DNA from: Cyanomargarita calcarea GSE-NOS-MK-12-04C | GTDB taxonomy: Bacteria; Cyanobacteriota; Cyanobacteriia; Cyanobacteriales; Nostocaceae | Assembly: GCA_019359595.1 (NCBI GenBank) | Contig: JAHHGZ010000015.1 | Span: 1 to 64,000, forward strand | Reading direction: 5' to 3' | DNA: 64,000 bases | Shown here: positions 42,655 to 51,963 of the stretch, piece after piece | Numbering within the stretch: position 1 is the stretch's first letter | Layout: every line of letters begins with the position of its first letter | Translations under genes and position numbers: made by a program | Notes under the pieces: model-generated | What the model saw: the letters and a program-made list of their open reading frames with translations, nothing else | Database searches by the model: none | What the model was told of the DNA's origin: nothing

Positions 42655-42836
42655 GTCTATCTCCCTGAACTACCCTGCACAGAACAGAGAGTTTACAGTT
42701 AACAGTCAATCACCCCTAAAGTTAGTTACACTTTTGAGTACAGTTCGGTATCAGCACTCATAACTGCTGAACTTTTTGTTTTTGCGTAATTCCTTTGAAA
42801 CGTTAGAATCATTTAAGCCCTTGTCTTTCAGCTGTC

Positions 42837-44612
42837 GTGTCCCACGTAAATAAGAGTGCGGTTCACTGCATCAATCCAGACTGTCAAAGTCCTTATCCTC
42901 AACCGTGGGGAAATAAGTTTTGTAACGGCTGTGGCGCACCCCTACAGCTTCTATACCGTTATATCCCACTCCAACGTTTGGGTACGGGAGGGTTTGCCCA
43001 AATTTATACAGTTTGGGATGAGTTAGCGCAAACCGAAAAAGTTCTCAAGGTTTTGGTGGAAAATTCACCAAAAGCACTGGAATTGTTTGCCCAAGAAGCG
43101 GAGGTATTAAAAACTTTACGCCATCCGGGTATTCCTCGGGTGGAGGCTGATGCTTATTTTCTTTTGAACTTGTCTCACCCAAAACAGCGGCAAATGCCTT
43201 GTTTGGTGATGGAAAAAATTCACGGTGAGACTCTAGAGGAAATTCAAAAGAATTATCCTCAAGGATGTCCCCAAGAGTTAGTTTTAAACTGGTTGAGCCA
43301 AATTGTAGATATTCTCCAGGATTTACACCAACGCAATATTATTCACCGTGACATCAAACCTTCTAATTTGATGCTGCGGACTCCTTATCAAGGAGGGACA
43401 AAGGGTGAACAATTAGTATTGATTGATTTTGGGGGAGCGAAACAATTTAGTGCTGCAAGTACTAATTCTCACTCTACTTCTACTAGGTTATTTTCCTCTG
43501 GCTACAGTCCTCCAGAACAAATTAGAGGTCGGAATGTCGAGCCTGTTGCGGATTTTTATGCCCTCGGGCGGACGATGATTGAGTTACTCACAGGAAAGTA
43601 TCCGCCGAATTTAGAAGAACCCCTGACAGGAGAATTGCGCTGGCGAACAATTATAGATATTAACCCGCAGTTCGCAGATTTGTTGGATGAGATGGTGCAA
43701 GACTCAGCGCGATCGCGTCCGGCAAATGCAACAATCATTCAAAGGCGTTTGACACAAATTTCTTCTCTCAACCAACGCCCTCATCTGTTCGCAAAAATAC
43801 CAGAAACAATCCGACAAGCTTTTGCCTCTTTTGCTCCCCAAAATCCCCCGACTATAACGAATCCCAAACCTGCTTTTTTTCCCCAACTACAACAAGAGGT
43901 TAGCCAATTAGTTACTGGTACGACACGCAATATCAGTAATACTACTGTATTTGTCTTGAAAGCGATCGCCAAAACAGCCTTAGCTTGTTTGGATACAGTT
44001 TGGACAATGATTCTCACAGGTTTTGGCGCTTGTTTCGGTACTTTTGCTGGATTTATTTTGGCATACCGGACAAGTTGGGGCGATCGCGTTGCCGAATTTG
44101 TGTCAAAACAGCTACCCGAAGTGATTCCCAATACTCAAACAGGATTAGGGTCTGAGATTATTTTATTTGCAGCAGCAGGCTTGGGAACCGCCTTGGGATT
44201 GACATTAGCGGGGGGTTTTGGTCAGAAACGGCGGTACTTAGTTGCATCGATAACGGGTATTGTCGGCTATGGGTTGGGCTGGTTAGTATTGCAATTCCTC
44301 ACAGCAACAAATGGCGAGGGATTGGTGGGATTAATTTTGACAGCAATTTCCCTACTCACATTAAGTTTGGGATTCCGCAGCCATCATCTAGTTTATGCAG
44401 CGATCGCCGCCTTTGGCAGTGCTGTTGTATTTACAGGTTTGATAAATTTAGGGTTTCCGTCTACTTTATTTGAATTTTCCGGCCAACCAAGCTGGGGAGA
44501 TTTAGCCCTACCTCTAACTTTTTTTATCCTGTTAGGCGTTTTTGTTAGCTTCTGGTTGGGGGTGAGTCACTACATTATTGTCCCTGGATTGCGCTTTCTT
44601 GGCTGGCGATGA
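42837..44612 (+). CDS. Ser/Thr protein kinase with N-terminal zinc ribbon and C-terminal membrane helices
   Basis: 591 residues from a GTG. C11, C16, C29 and C32 form a zinc ribbon (CINPDCQ..KFCNGCG). The kinase domain follows directly: GTGGFAQIY (49-57), K71, HRDIKPSN (170-177) and DFG (197-199), with activation-loop serines and threonines and a C-lobe of the usual length. After a linker near 320-375, four to six hydrophobic segments fill the rest (e.g. FGACFGTFAGFILAYR, GLGTALGLTLAGGFG). Such zinc-ribbon kinases are common in cyanobacteria, but the trailing membrane domain is less so. Substrate unknown. Confidence 0.88.
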   Translation: MSHVNKSAVHCINPDCQSPYPQPWGNKFCNGCGAPLQLLYRYIPLQRLGTGGFAQIYTVWDELAQTEKVLKVLVENSPKALELFAQEAEVLKTLRHPGIPRVEADAYFLLNLSHPKQRQMPCLVMEKIHGETLEEIQKNYPQGCPQELVLNWLSQIVDILQDLHQRNIIHRDIKPSNLMLRTPYQGGTKGEQLVLIDFGGAKQFSAASTNSHSTSTRLFSSGYSPPEQIRGRNVEPVADFYALGRTMIELLTGKYPPNLEEPLTGELRWRTIIDINPQFADLLDEMVQDSARSRPANATIIQRRLTQISSLNQRPHLFAKIPETIRQAFASFAPQNPPTITNPKPAFFPQLQQEVSQLVTGTTRNISNTTVFVLKAIAKTALACLDTVWTMILTGFGACFGTFAGFILAYRTSWGDRVAEFVSKQLPEVIPNTQTGLGSEIILFAAAGLGTALGLTLAGGFGQKRRYLVASITGIVGYGLGWLVLQFLTATNGEGLVGLILTAISLLTLSLGFRSHHLVYAAIAAFGSAVVFTGLINLGFPSTLFEFSGQPSWGDLALPLTFFILLGVFVSFWLGVSHYIIVPGLRFLGWR

Positions 44613-45307
44613 TTATTATTTTAAGAGTTAGGAGTTAGGAGTTAGGAGTTAGGAGTTAGGAGTTAATGACCAACTCTCGTAGGATGTTCTTTACTCCGCT
44701 CCTCCAAGCTCCTGGTTTCTTGCACTTCTAAAAAAGAATGTCAAAATCATCACTGCTGTTACTCGGGGAAATTGATTAATTTCCCTACCCGCCAGGGACT
44801 ATAAGTCCCTGTCTAATAGCATAAGTCCATTAAAATGGACTATAAATAATGCTAAATTATTTAGTACTATTTATGACTTGCAAAATTATAAATACGCGGT
44901 TTATACGCAAGGTACAACTTTATCTATATGAGAACTCCTAACTCCCCACTCCCCACTCCCAACTCCCAACTCCTAACTCCTAACTCCTAACTCCTAACTC
45001 CTAACTCCCAACTCCTAACTCCTAACTCCCAACTCCTAAAATAATAATCCCCCCAAGCCGTTTATATAGCTTGAGGGGATTGACTTTTCCTTGTCTATAG
45101 AGTTTCTGTATATATCTGGTTGACGCCTTATAGATATATATTATGAAGCGAGATTTATTTTGACTACCGTAAATATAACAATTTATGGTATTTTCACAGT
45201 TTCTTTATTGCGTCTTTATGCCAGGATATTGCGGATAGAGTCGTATATGTAAGTATAGCAATACAGACTGGCTCAAATTACTCATCTTTAAACTATCTGT
45301 AAAGAAT
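44613..45307. repeat. Intergenic repeats: gagttag array, hairpins and inverse array
   Basis: gagttag heptamers at 44621-44666 start about 10 bases after the kinase stop; the inverse (aactcct/aactccc) fills 44936-45038, so the two arms can pair over ~300 bases. Between them are two short hairpins, agggactataagtccct (about 44803) and agtccattaaaatggact (about 44825). 45046-45082 is a further hairpin (aatccccccaagc/gcttgaggggatt). No gene is seen. Confidence 0.65.
45046..45082. terminator. GC-rich hairpin, possible terminator
   Basis: aatccccccaagc and gcttgaggggatt pair around a cgtttatata loop, about 226 bases before the pentapeptide gene. The following bases contain gacttttcc, a weak T run, so termination is not certain. 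Confidence 0.45.
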
Positions 45308-45844
45308 ATGAAACTCAAGATTATTGCGACCGTGGCTTTTTTAGCTTGTCTGGGATTGAGCGAGCAAGCCTTTGGGGCCAATCAGCAAGATGTGGAACAG
45401 CTCAAAGCAAATGGTGGTTGTCCCCGATGCGATTTGAGCGGTGCTGACCTCACAGGAGCCAATCTGCCTGGAGCTAATTTGCGGGATGCGAATTTAAAGG
45501 GGGCTAATTTATCTCAGGCTGTTTTAACGAATGCGGATCTCACCGGGGCCAATCTGGAAGCTGCAGTAATGACCGCTGCAAATCTTACCGGCGCTTCCTT
45601 CACTGGTGCAAACTTGAAATCCGCAACCTTGGAAAATACTAACCTGACTTTCGCGGGTTTCATGAGCGCTAATTTGGAAGCTGCTAATTTAAAAGGTGCC
45701 CTCATCCAGTTAACCAATTTCCGTGCGGCAAACTTCCGCTTGACAACGATGTCTAATGGTGTGGTTACCTCTGATAAATCTTACGGTTGGGCTTTACAGC
45801 AAGGTACGCAGCCGCAAGCCAGACAGGACGAGAAGAAGAAGTAG
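45308..45844 (+). CDS. Secreted pentapeptide repeat protein
   Basis: 178 residues. Signal peptide MKLKIIATVAFLACLGLSEQ.. to FGA, then a CPRCDLSGADLTGANL start carrying two cysteines near the head of the repeats. About 20 pentapeptide units (ANLxx) follow, then a charged tail ending in DEKKK. The C-x-x-C lead-in plus pentapeptides is common in exported cyanobacterial proteins. No function is known. The repeat structure is the only certain feature. Confidence 0.88.
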   Translation: MKLKIIATVAFLACLGLSEQAFGANQQDVEQLKANGGCPRCDLSGADLTGANLPGANLRDANLKGANLSQAVLTNADLTGANLEAAVMTAANLTGASFTGANLKSATLENTNLTFAGFMSANLEAANLKGALIQLTNFRAANFRLTTMSNGVVTSDKSYGWALQQGTQPQARQDEKKK

Positions 45845-45845
45845 A

Positions 45846-46107
45846 GAGTTAGGAGTTAGGAGTTAGGAGCTAGGAGTTTGGAGTTTGGAGTTTGGAGTTT
45901 GGAGTTTGGAGTTTGGAGTTATGAATTTTTAACTCCTAATAACGATTCTGTATGAAGCCCCTCACCCCTATTCGTGTCTTGCTCTACAAACTGAGCTACA
46001 CCTGCGTGGACTATTAATTGCATCTTTGTACTATTTGGTATAACTCCTAACTATTTATTCTTAATTCCTAATTCCTAACTCCTAACTCTTAACTCCTAAC
46101 TCCGCTC
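45846..46107. repeat. gagttag/gagtttg heptamers and a degenerate repeat element
   Basis: Heptamers gagttag then gagtttg fill 45846-45919, starting one base after the pentapeptide stop. At about 45940-46041 an element opens taacgattctgtatgaag and closes catctttgtactatttggta (imperfect inverse), flanked by aactccta on both sides, related to the one at 47352. Inverse heptamers follow (46065-46104). Confidence 0.6.
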
Positions 46108-46152
46108 CGGACATCTTTATCATGAGAGAAAAGCCTGTAGATTTGTTAACCG

Positions 46153-47346
46153 ATGCTTAATAATATTAAAGAATTAGCGACAAAACTAGCACCCCGTCTG
46201 ATTGAAATTCGCCGCCACATTCACTCTCATCCAGAACTCAGCGGTCTTGAACATCAAACTGCGGCCTTCGTTGCTGGTGTTTTGTCTTCCAGTGGTCTGC
46301 ACGTACAAGAGGGAGTGGGCAAAACTGGTGTTATCGGCGAACTGCGAGGTACTGGTAAAGATGAGCGGACTTTGGCTATTCGTACTGATATGGATGCCTT
46401 GCCAATTACCGAACGCACTAATTTGGAATTTTCTTCCCGCAACCAAGGGATTATGCACGCTTGCGGTCATGATGTCCACACAACATTGGGCTTGGGAACG
46501 GCAATGATTTTGTCGCAAATGGCGGAGGAATTGCCAGGTAGGGTAAGGTTTCTATTTCAGCCGGGAGAGGAAATTGCCCAAGGTGCTAGCTGGATGGTAT
46601 CAGATGGGGCGATGGAAAAAGTGGACGCTATATTAGGGGTTCATGTTTTCCCATCAATACCTGGTGGTTCGATTGGTGTACGTTACGGTGCTTTGACTGC
46701 CGCCGCTGATGATTTAGAGATTATCATTATTGGAGAATCGGGACATGGGGCGCGTCCTCATGAGGCAATTGACGCTATCTGGATTGCTTCCCAAGTAATC
46801 ACCACACTACAGCAAGCAATTAGCCGGACGCAGAATCCTTTACGCCCTATGGTATTGAGTATCGGACAAATTAGTGGTGGTAGAGCGCCGAATATCATTG
46901 CAGACCAAGTACAGATGCGCGGAACAGTGCGATCGCTTCATCCCGAAACCCGTGCAAATTTACCAAAATGGATTGAGCAAATTGTTGCTAATGTATGCAA
47001 TTCTTATGGGGCAAAATATCAAGTAAATTACTGCCAGGGGGTGCCCGGAGTGCAAAACAATTATACTCTAACCCAGTTATTGCAATCAGCAGCAGAAGAA
47101 GCTTGGGGAAGCGATCGCGTCCAAGTATTACCGGAACCATCCCTTGGGGCTGAAGATTTTTCTGTTTATTTAGAACATGCTCCCGGTTCGATGTTTCGCT
47201 TGGGTGTAGGCTATAAAGACCGAACCATTAATCATCCATTACACCATCCCCAATTTGAAGTTGATGAATCTGCGATTATGACGGGTGTTGTAACTCTGGC
47301 ATACGCAGCTTGTAAATTTTGGCAAAAGAATGGTGTTGATGGGTAG
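46153..47346 (+). CDS. M20 family amidohydrolase/peptidase
   Basis: 397 residues, the usual length for the M20D group (IAA-amino acid hydrolase/hippuricase-like). The metal and catalytic residues are in RTDMDALPITE (D), MHACGHDVHTTLGLGTA (H..D), LFQPGEE (E), GVHVFPSIP (H) and the C-terminal NHPLHHPQFEVDE (H). Known relatives cleave N-acyl amino acids. It has its own promoter region; no operon partner is evident. The substrate cannot be told from the sequence. Confidence 0.92.
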   Translation: MLNNIKELATKLAPRLIEIRRHIHSHPELSGLEHQTAAFVAGVLSSSGLHVQEGVGKTGVIGELRGTGKDERTLAIRTDMDALPITERTNLEFSSRNQGIMHACGHDVHTTLGLGTAMILSQMAEELPGRVRFLFQPGEEIAQGASWMVSDGAMEKVDAILGVHVFPSIPGGSIGVRYGALTAAADDLEIIIIGESGHGARPHEAIDAIWIASQVITTLQQAISRTQNPLRPMVLSIGQISGGRAPNIIADQVQMRGTVRSLHPETRANLPKWIEQIVANVCNSYGAKYQVNYCQGVPGVQNNYTLTQLLQSAAEEAWGSDRVQVLPEPSLGAEDFSVYLEHAPGSMFRLGVGYKDRTINHPLHHPQFEVDESAIMTGVVTLAYAACKFWQKNGVDG

Positions 47347-47351
47347 TTGTT

Positions 47352-47465
47352 ATACCGTTTCTTTGTGAAGCTGCATATATTACCCCCCGGCTACGCCGTC
47401 CCCCCTTGCCAAGGGGGGACTACAGGGGGGTCTTGATTATGTGCATCTTCATACAGAATTGGTAT
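47352..47465. mobile_element. 114-bp miniature element with 8-bp target duplication at a stop codon
   Basis: Imperfect terminal repeats ataccgtttctttgtgaag and the inverse of cttcatacagaattggtat enclose a ccccccttgccaagggggg hairpin. The 8-base string tagttgtt flanks it at 47344-47351 and 47466-47473. The left copy begins with the TAG stop of the M20 gene, so insertion happened at the stop codon without changing the protein. Confidence 0.78.
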
Positions 47466-47506
47466 TAGTTGTTGGTTGATGGTGAACAACCAACAATTAA
47501 CAAAAA

Positions 47507-47534
47507 AACTCCTAACACTTTTGTGTCAGGAGTT
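47507..47534. terminator. Bidirectional-looking terminator
   Basis: aactcctaacac and gtgtcaggagtt form a 12-base stem with one mismatch, preceded by A7 and followed by aaaaatt. It sits between the M20 gene and the convergent hemerythrin gene and could end both transcripts. Confidence 0.6.
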
Positions 47535-47667
47535 AAAAATTAAACCCGGTGTTCTAAGCAACCACTTGGCAAATTAGCTAGATGATTGATAATTAGAAAG
47601 AGATTTTCGCGTTGAGTTAGAAATTATCTCTTAATTCCTAACTATCAACTTAGCTACTCTTAACTAA

Positions 47668-48720
47668 TTACTTCATTGCTCCGCTCTTTTGAGCCATTTT
47701 TTGTTGTTCTTCGCTCTTGGCTTGTTTGAACTTAGTAGCTAATTGTTCGCTTTGGTCAGAGCTAAAGTTGTTGCGGATGGTAGCAAACATGGTGCTTTCT
47801 TCTTGACGAATATGGTCGCCAACAGCATCCATGATTTCTTTGATTTTTTCTTTGAATTGAGGAGAGGATGGGCTCAGAGCCTTAACTTCATCCAACTTGA
47901 CTTTCAACTCAGCTTGCTCGTCGTAAAGTTCTTGGGTGTTGCTTTCACCGTAGTAAGGACGAACTGCTGGGTAAACAACTTGTTCTTCGGCAATGGAGTG
48001 TACCAACAAATCTTTGTAGATTTGACCGAAGTACTCTTGGATTTTATTTGGATCGTTGCTTTGCATTAACTGGGTGAACAGGGTATTTACTTTGCTGTGA
48101 TCCATCCGGATGACATCCTGGATGTTCATGTCCTGTTTGTCAGAACCTTGGGTAACAGCACTACCAACAACACCGCTAACCGCTGCCATCGCATCTTGTA
48201 CCCGTGCCCAAATGCCTTGGTCTGCATCTTGTCCGGTTAGTTCACGGACACCTAGGACTTCCAGAACACCTTTGAGTTGCTCTTGGTGAGCCCGGTTTTC
48301 AAAGTTAACGGTATTCAAAGGCCCAATCGCCATCATGACGTCTGCGCCAACTTTTTGAGCCGCTTTATGGACTGTCAAACCGCTCATTACTTGTTGGTGC
48401 TTGAGCAATTCATGCTGAAATACTTTTTCATACAAACTCAATTCCGAGCCTTGCATCAATTTTTTCAGCTTTTCAACCATTTCTGTAATGGTTTGTTTTG
48501 GTTGACCTTGAACGCCATACTGCACGATTACGGTGTCCAGAATGCCCAAGTTTTTCTGGTCATCTTCCAGCATCTTGCGAAAGCGATCGCTGATTTCAGA
48601 ATCGGTGCTTTCTTTTAAAAATTGCTGTTCGTTTTGCACGATCAACTGTTGGAGAGCTTTCATGTCCGCCAGTTTCATGCCAATCGCAGAACGCTTGGTA
48701 TCATCTAAGGTCGCTACCAT
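47668..48720 (-). CDS. Hemerythrin HHE-domain protein with ferritin-like N-terminal half
   Basis: 350 residues. The C-terminal ~150 form a hemerythrin-type four-helix bundle with the diiron ligands DHSKVNTLFTQL, HSIAEEQVVYPAV and DHIRQEESTMF. The N-terminal ~170 residues (LADMKALQQLIVQNEQQFLKES..., HELLKHQQVMSGL...) look like a second helical bundle. Many cyanobacterial proteins of this type are oxygen- or iron-responsive, some induced by drying; the exact role is unknown. It is a single gene. Confidence 0.85.
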   Translation of the reverse strand: MVATLDDTKRSAIGMKLADMKALQQLIVQNEQQFLKESTDSEISDRFRKMLEDDQKNLGILDTVIVQYGVQGQPKQTITEMVEKLKKLMQGSELSLYEKVFQHELLKHQQVMSGLTVHKAAQKVGADVMMAIGPLNTVNFENRAHQEQLKGVLEVLGVRELTGQDADQGIWARVQDAMAAVSGVVGSAVTQGSDKQDMNIQDVIRMDHSKVNTLFTQLMQSNDPNKIQEYFGQIYKDLLVHSIAEEQVVYPAVRPYYGESNTQELYDEQAELKVKLDEVKALSPSSPQFKEKIKEIMDAVGDHIRQEESTMFATIRNNFSSDQSEQLATKFKQAKSEEQQKMAQKSGAMK

Positions 48721-49112
48721 AGTTTGTTCTCCCTCTTGAAAGTTTCTTTATCAGTGTTCAGATATCATGTTGTCTTAAGAAGTAGGAACATTCCATCTTT
48801 CTTTTGAGCGATAAAGATTGTAACTAAGGGTATAAAACTGATTATTTGGCGACAAAATCTATATTTATACTTTTAGATAGAGAAGTATTAAATTTTTCCT
48901 CCATCGCTAGATAGATAAAATTTTTGCGTCAATTCTTTAGATTGACTCCAGGATAATCATTTTATTGTAGGATTTTGGATTTACACCAATGTTGATACAT
49001 ATTTTTAGATCGACTTAACTTTTTTTTAGATTTGTTCACCTTTGTGGCTGGAATCTAAAATCTATAACTCCAAAATCTAACTAAAATTTTTCTTGCAGGA
49101 GATTGGTATATA
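48721..49112. other. AT-rich intergenic region
   Basis: Divergent promoters for the hemerythrin and LmeA genes are expected here. Nothing distinctive was seen apart from scattered tttttag/atctaaa strings. Confidence 0.4.
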
Positions 49113-49853
49113 ATGTCCGACAGTCCTGGACTCGGAGAACAAGCGCTGAATAAAGTCGCAGAAATAGGGTTATCTAGCCAGTTAGATGAAGTTGATAATT
49201 TGGATGTAGATATCAAAACCGACCCGCTAAAACTTCTGACGGGACAATTGGATGCAGTAACAATTGCAGGCGAAGGTTTGGTGATGCAAAAAGACCTCCG
49301 CATCGATGAATTGCAGATGCAAGTGAATAACGTTGCCATTAATCCTTTAAGTGTTACTTTTGGCAAAATTGAACTTACCCAACCGACTGAAGGTAATGCA
49401 CGGGTTGTTTTAACTGAGGGAGATATCAACCGTGCCTTCAATTCAGACTATGTGCGATCGCAGTTGCAAAGCCTAAAAATACAAGTAAATGGGCAATCAA
49501 TGAGAATTGATCCCCAACACATAAATTGTGCTCTACTTCGCAAAGGCAAACTAGCGCTTAATGCAAGCATTTTGTTAAAAGAAAGTGGCGAAACCAAACA
49601 AGCTGCTTTTTCTGCGGTACCCCGTGTTAGTGCTAACGGACAAAGCGTTTCTTTAGAAAATGTCGAGTTTGGTGAAAGTGAAGAAATTTCCCCAGAACTT
49701 ACAAAAGCTTTGGTAGATGCAACCAGTGAAATTTTGAATCTGAGCAACTTTGACTTGCAAGGAATGTCTTTGCAACTCAAACAATTAGAAGTAGAAACAG
49801 GCAAAATAACGTTGCAAGCTTCTGCTTACGTTGAACAAATTCCCTCCGCATAA
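49113..49853 (+). CDS. LmeA/DUF2993 family lipid-binding protein
   Basis: 246 residues, beta-rich, without a signal peptide. It resembles DUF2993 (LmeA-type phospholipid-binding) proteins: LDVDIKTDPLKLLTGQLDAVTIAGEGLVMQKDLRIDELQMQVNNVAINPLSVTFGKIEL is read in pieces (DIKTDPLKLLTGQLD, NNVAINPLSVTFGKIEL). Cyanobacterial members are common and unassigned. It probably forms a transcript with the next gene 18 bases after. Confidence 0.75.
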   Translation: MSDSPGLGEQALNKVAEIGLSSQLDEVDNLDVDIKTDPLKLLTGQLDAVTIAGEGLVMQKDLRIDELQMQVNNVAINPLSVTFGKIELTQPTEGNARVVLTEGDINRAFNSDYVRSQLQSLKIQVNGQSMRIDPQHINCALLRKGKLALNASILLKESGETKQAAFSAVPRVSANGQSVSLENVEFGESEEISPELTKALVDATSEILNLSNFDLQGMSLQLKQLEVETGKITLQASAYVEQIPSA

Positions 49854-49871
49854 AATTAGGATAAAAAAATC

Positions 49872-50423
49872 ATGGAAACTACAGAAAGCACATCTCGAGC
49901 ATCTACACCATTCCCGAATCTTCCACCAGTAATTGAAAGTGATGATAGAGAATACAATGATACTGGTGTACCCAGCACAGTAGCGATCGCCGGACATCCC
50001 CTACACCCTTTAAGTGTTATTTTCCCTATTGCCTTTTTAGCGGCAGCATTGGGAAGCGATTTTGGTTACTGGTTAACTCGTGATTTTTTCTGGGCAAGGG
50101 CTTCTTTGTGGTTAATCGGTCTGGGGTTAGCTGGAGGCTTACTAGCAGCGGCGATCGGTCTGAGCGATTTTCTGCAAATTGAACGAGTCCGCAAGCGCAG
50201 TGCGGGCTGGGTACATCTGGGTCTTAATGTTGCGCTCCTAGTCCTATCAGCCATTAATTTTCTTTTGCGTTTGGGCGACGCTGAGTCAAGAATATTACCT
50301 TGGGGACTCGCAATCTCTCTAATTGTTGGTACTTTGACTAGCGCTTCTGGATGGTTTGGGGCTGAACTTTCCTATCGTCATAAAATTGGTGTGGTAGGCG
50401 CTGGTAGCAGAAGATATCCGTAG
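49872..50423 (+). CDS. DUF2231 family membrane protein
   Basis: 183 residues. An acidic, low-complexity N-terminal ~35 residues are followed by four membrane helices. The GHPLHPLSVIFPIAFLAAALGSDFGYWL segment is the DUF2231 signature (read as GHPLHPLSVIFPIAF then GSDFGYW). No function is known. 18 bases separate it from the lipid-binding protein gene. Confidence 0.8.
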   Translation: METTESTSRASTPFPNLPPVIESDDREYNDTGVPSTVAIAGHPLHPLSVIFPIAFLAAALGSDFGYWLTRDFFWARASLWLIGLGLAGGLLAAAIGLSDFLQIERVRKRSAGWVHLGLNVALLVLSAINFLLRLGDAESRILPWGLAISLIVGTLTSASGWFGAELSYRHKIGVVGAGSRRYP

Positions 50424-50519
50424 TTCCCGAAAAGGCAGGGGAGCGGGGAGCAGGGGGAAAATTAAAATATTCCCCTGCATAAGGGCTAGAATCTTTCTTA
50501 ATCCTTAACAACTAAGAAA

Positions 50520-50936
50520 ATGCTACAGAACCGCAAAGAAACTTTATTTACTATTATTTCTATGCTCATCGTTGTGACGATGGGCTTATTTTTTAAGTAT
50601 TACAAAGGCATTGCTAGCGAGTGGTTCAATAATTCATTTTCGACGTTGTTTTATGAAATATTCTGGTGCTTGTTTATCTTTTTATGGGTAAGGCATCCAA
50701 AAGCAGTAAATAAAATTCCTATTTGGGTATTTATCGCCACTTGTATAATAGAATTTTTACAACTGTGGAAACCGCCGTTATTACAGCAAATTCGCGCCAC
50801 TTTTGTGGGTAGGATGATACTTGGCAGTACATTTGTTTGGTCAGATTTTATCTATTATATTTTCGGAAGTCTGTTAGGGTGGTTGTGGTTGTGGCAACTC
50901 CAGAGGGTATTTAATGCAAAAAAAGATGTCTGTTAA
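50520..50936 (+). CDS. DUF2809 family membrane protein
   Basis: 138 residues with four hydrophobic segments. The pattern [34 protein letters not shown] (in pieces) and [31 protein letters not shown] are those of DUF2809 (YhjE-type) small membrane proteins, function unknown. Its end overlaps the next gene's start by 23 bases (50914-50936), which suggests translational coupling. Confidence 0.75.
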   Translation: MLQNRKETLFTIISMLIVVTMGLFFKYYKGIASEWFNNSFSTLFYEIFWCLFIFLWVRHPKAVNKIPIWVFIATCIIEFLQLWKPPLLQQIRATFVGRMILGSTFVWSDFIYYIFGSLLGWLWLWQLQRVFNAKKDVC

Positions 50937-51147
50937 AGTTAAACCTAATTCTAAAATACAAAAAGTTATAGAAGAAGCTGATGGTAGTCTGACAATCAAT
51001 TTAAAATCACCACCTGTGGATGGTAAGGCAAATGAAGAGTTAATTAAACTACTCGCAGAAAAATTCGATATCCCTAAATCGGACATCAAAATTAAGTCTG
51101 GTTTATCTTCTCGGCAAAAATTAGTAGAAATCACTTTGGAAGAATAA
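50914..51147 (+). CDS. DUF167 (YggU-type) protein
   Basis: 77 residues, the usual length. Contains [38 protein letters not shown] (in pieces: [30 protein letters not shown]), the signature of the small YggU/DUF167 family; structure known, role not. An ATG at codon 5 (50926) is a possible start. It starts inside the preceding gene and is followed 3 bases on by the next. Confidence 0.88.
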   Translation: MQKKMSVKVKPNSKIQKVIEEADGSLTINLKSPPVDGKANEELIKLLAEKFDIPKSDIKIKSGLSSRQKLVEITLEE

Positions 51148-51150
51148 GGT

Positions 51151-51963
51151 ATGAATTACAAATTAGATGTTGAACTTGCCCCGGAGTTAGAAGAGTATCG
51201 AGAGAAAATTGAGGTTACCATCAAACCTTACATTGAAATCATTCTCGGAACTAATCAAGAGCCGAACTGGTGGGAAAGTAAATTTGGTGGTTTGCCTTAT
51301 TTACCTAAAGGTTTTGAATATCCGACAACTCCTGAAGGTAATTATTTATTCTTGCTCGCACAAATAAATTTTGCAGAAGTACCGCATTTAGAAAATTTTC
51401 CTGACAAAGGTATCTTGCAGTTTTATGTAGCTAATGATGAATTGTATGGCTTGAATTATGAAAACCATGCAACCCAAACAGGATTTAGAGTTTTGTATTT
51501 TCCGGAACCAGATTTAAATATTGAAAATATTGTTACTAATTATGAATTTTTACCCAATATCAGTCAGTATGGTTTACCTATTTCTGGCTGTTGTAGTTTG
51601 CAATTTATGCCCAAATATGCACCGATTAGTTATAACGATTTTCAATTTACAGAACTTTTAGGAGACGATATTTATAACTTATTATCAGAAGATGACAGAA
51701 TTTTCGATGAATATACTAATAGATTATCTCCTGCTGGACATAAAATCGGTGGTTATCCAGATTTTACACAGACTGACATGAGGTATTTTTATAATGCAAA
51801 TAAACAAGAACCATATATTCTTTTATTCCAAATGGATACTGATGCTAATGATGTCATAGATGTTATGTGGGGAGATGCTGGTATTGGAAACTTTTTTATT
51901 CAAGAATCTGCACTGAAAAATTTGGATTTTAGCAGCGTTCTTTATAATTGGGATTGCGGTTGA
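51151..51963 (+). CDS. DUF1963 (YwqG-type) protein
   Basis: 270 residues, soluble. KFGGLPYLPKGFEYPTTPEGNYLFLLAQINFAEVP is read as GGLPYLPKGFEYP then LFLLAQINFAEVP. PHLENFPDKGILQFYVAND and HKIGGYPDFTQTDMR match DUF1963. No function is known. It follows the DUF167 gene with three bases between, and the three small genes 50520-51963 look like one transcript. Confidence 0.85.
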   Translation: MNYKLDVELAPELEEYREKIEVTIKPYIEIILGTNQEPNWWESKFGGLPYLPKGFEYPTTPEGNYLFLLAQINFAEVPHLENFPDKGILQFYVANDELYGLNYENHATQTGFRVLYFPEPDLNIENIVTNYEFLPNISQYGLPISGCCSLQFMPKYAPISYNDFQFTELLGDDIYNLLSEDDRIFDEYTNRLSPAGHKIGGYPDFTQTDMRYFYNANKQEPYILLFQMDTDANDVIDVMWGDAGIGNFFIQESALKNLDFSSVLYNWDCG

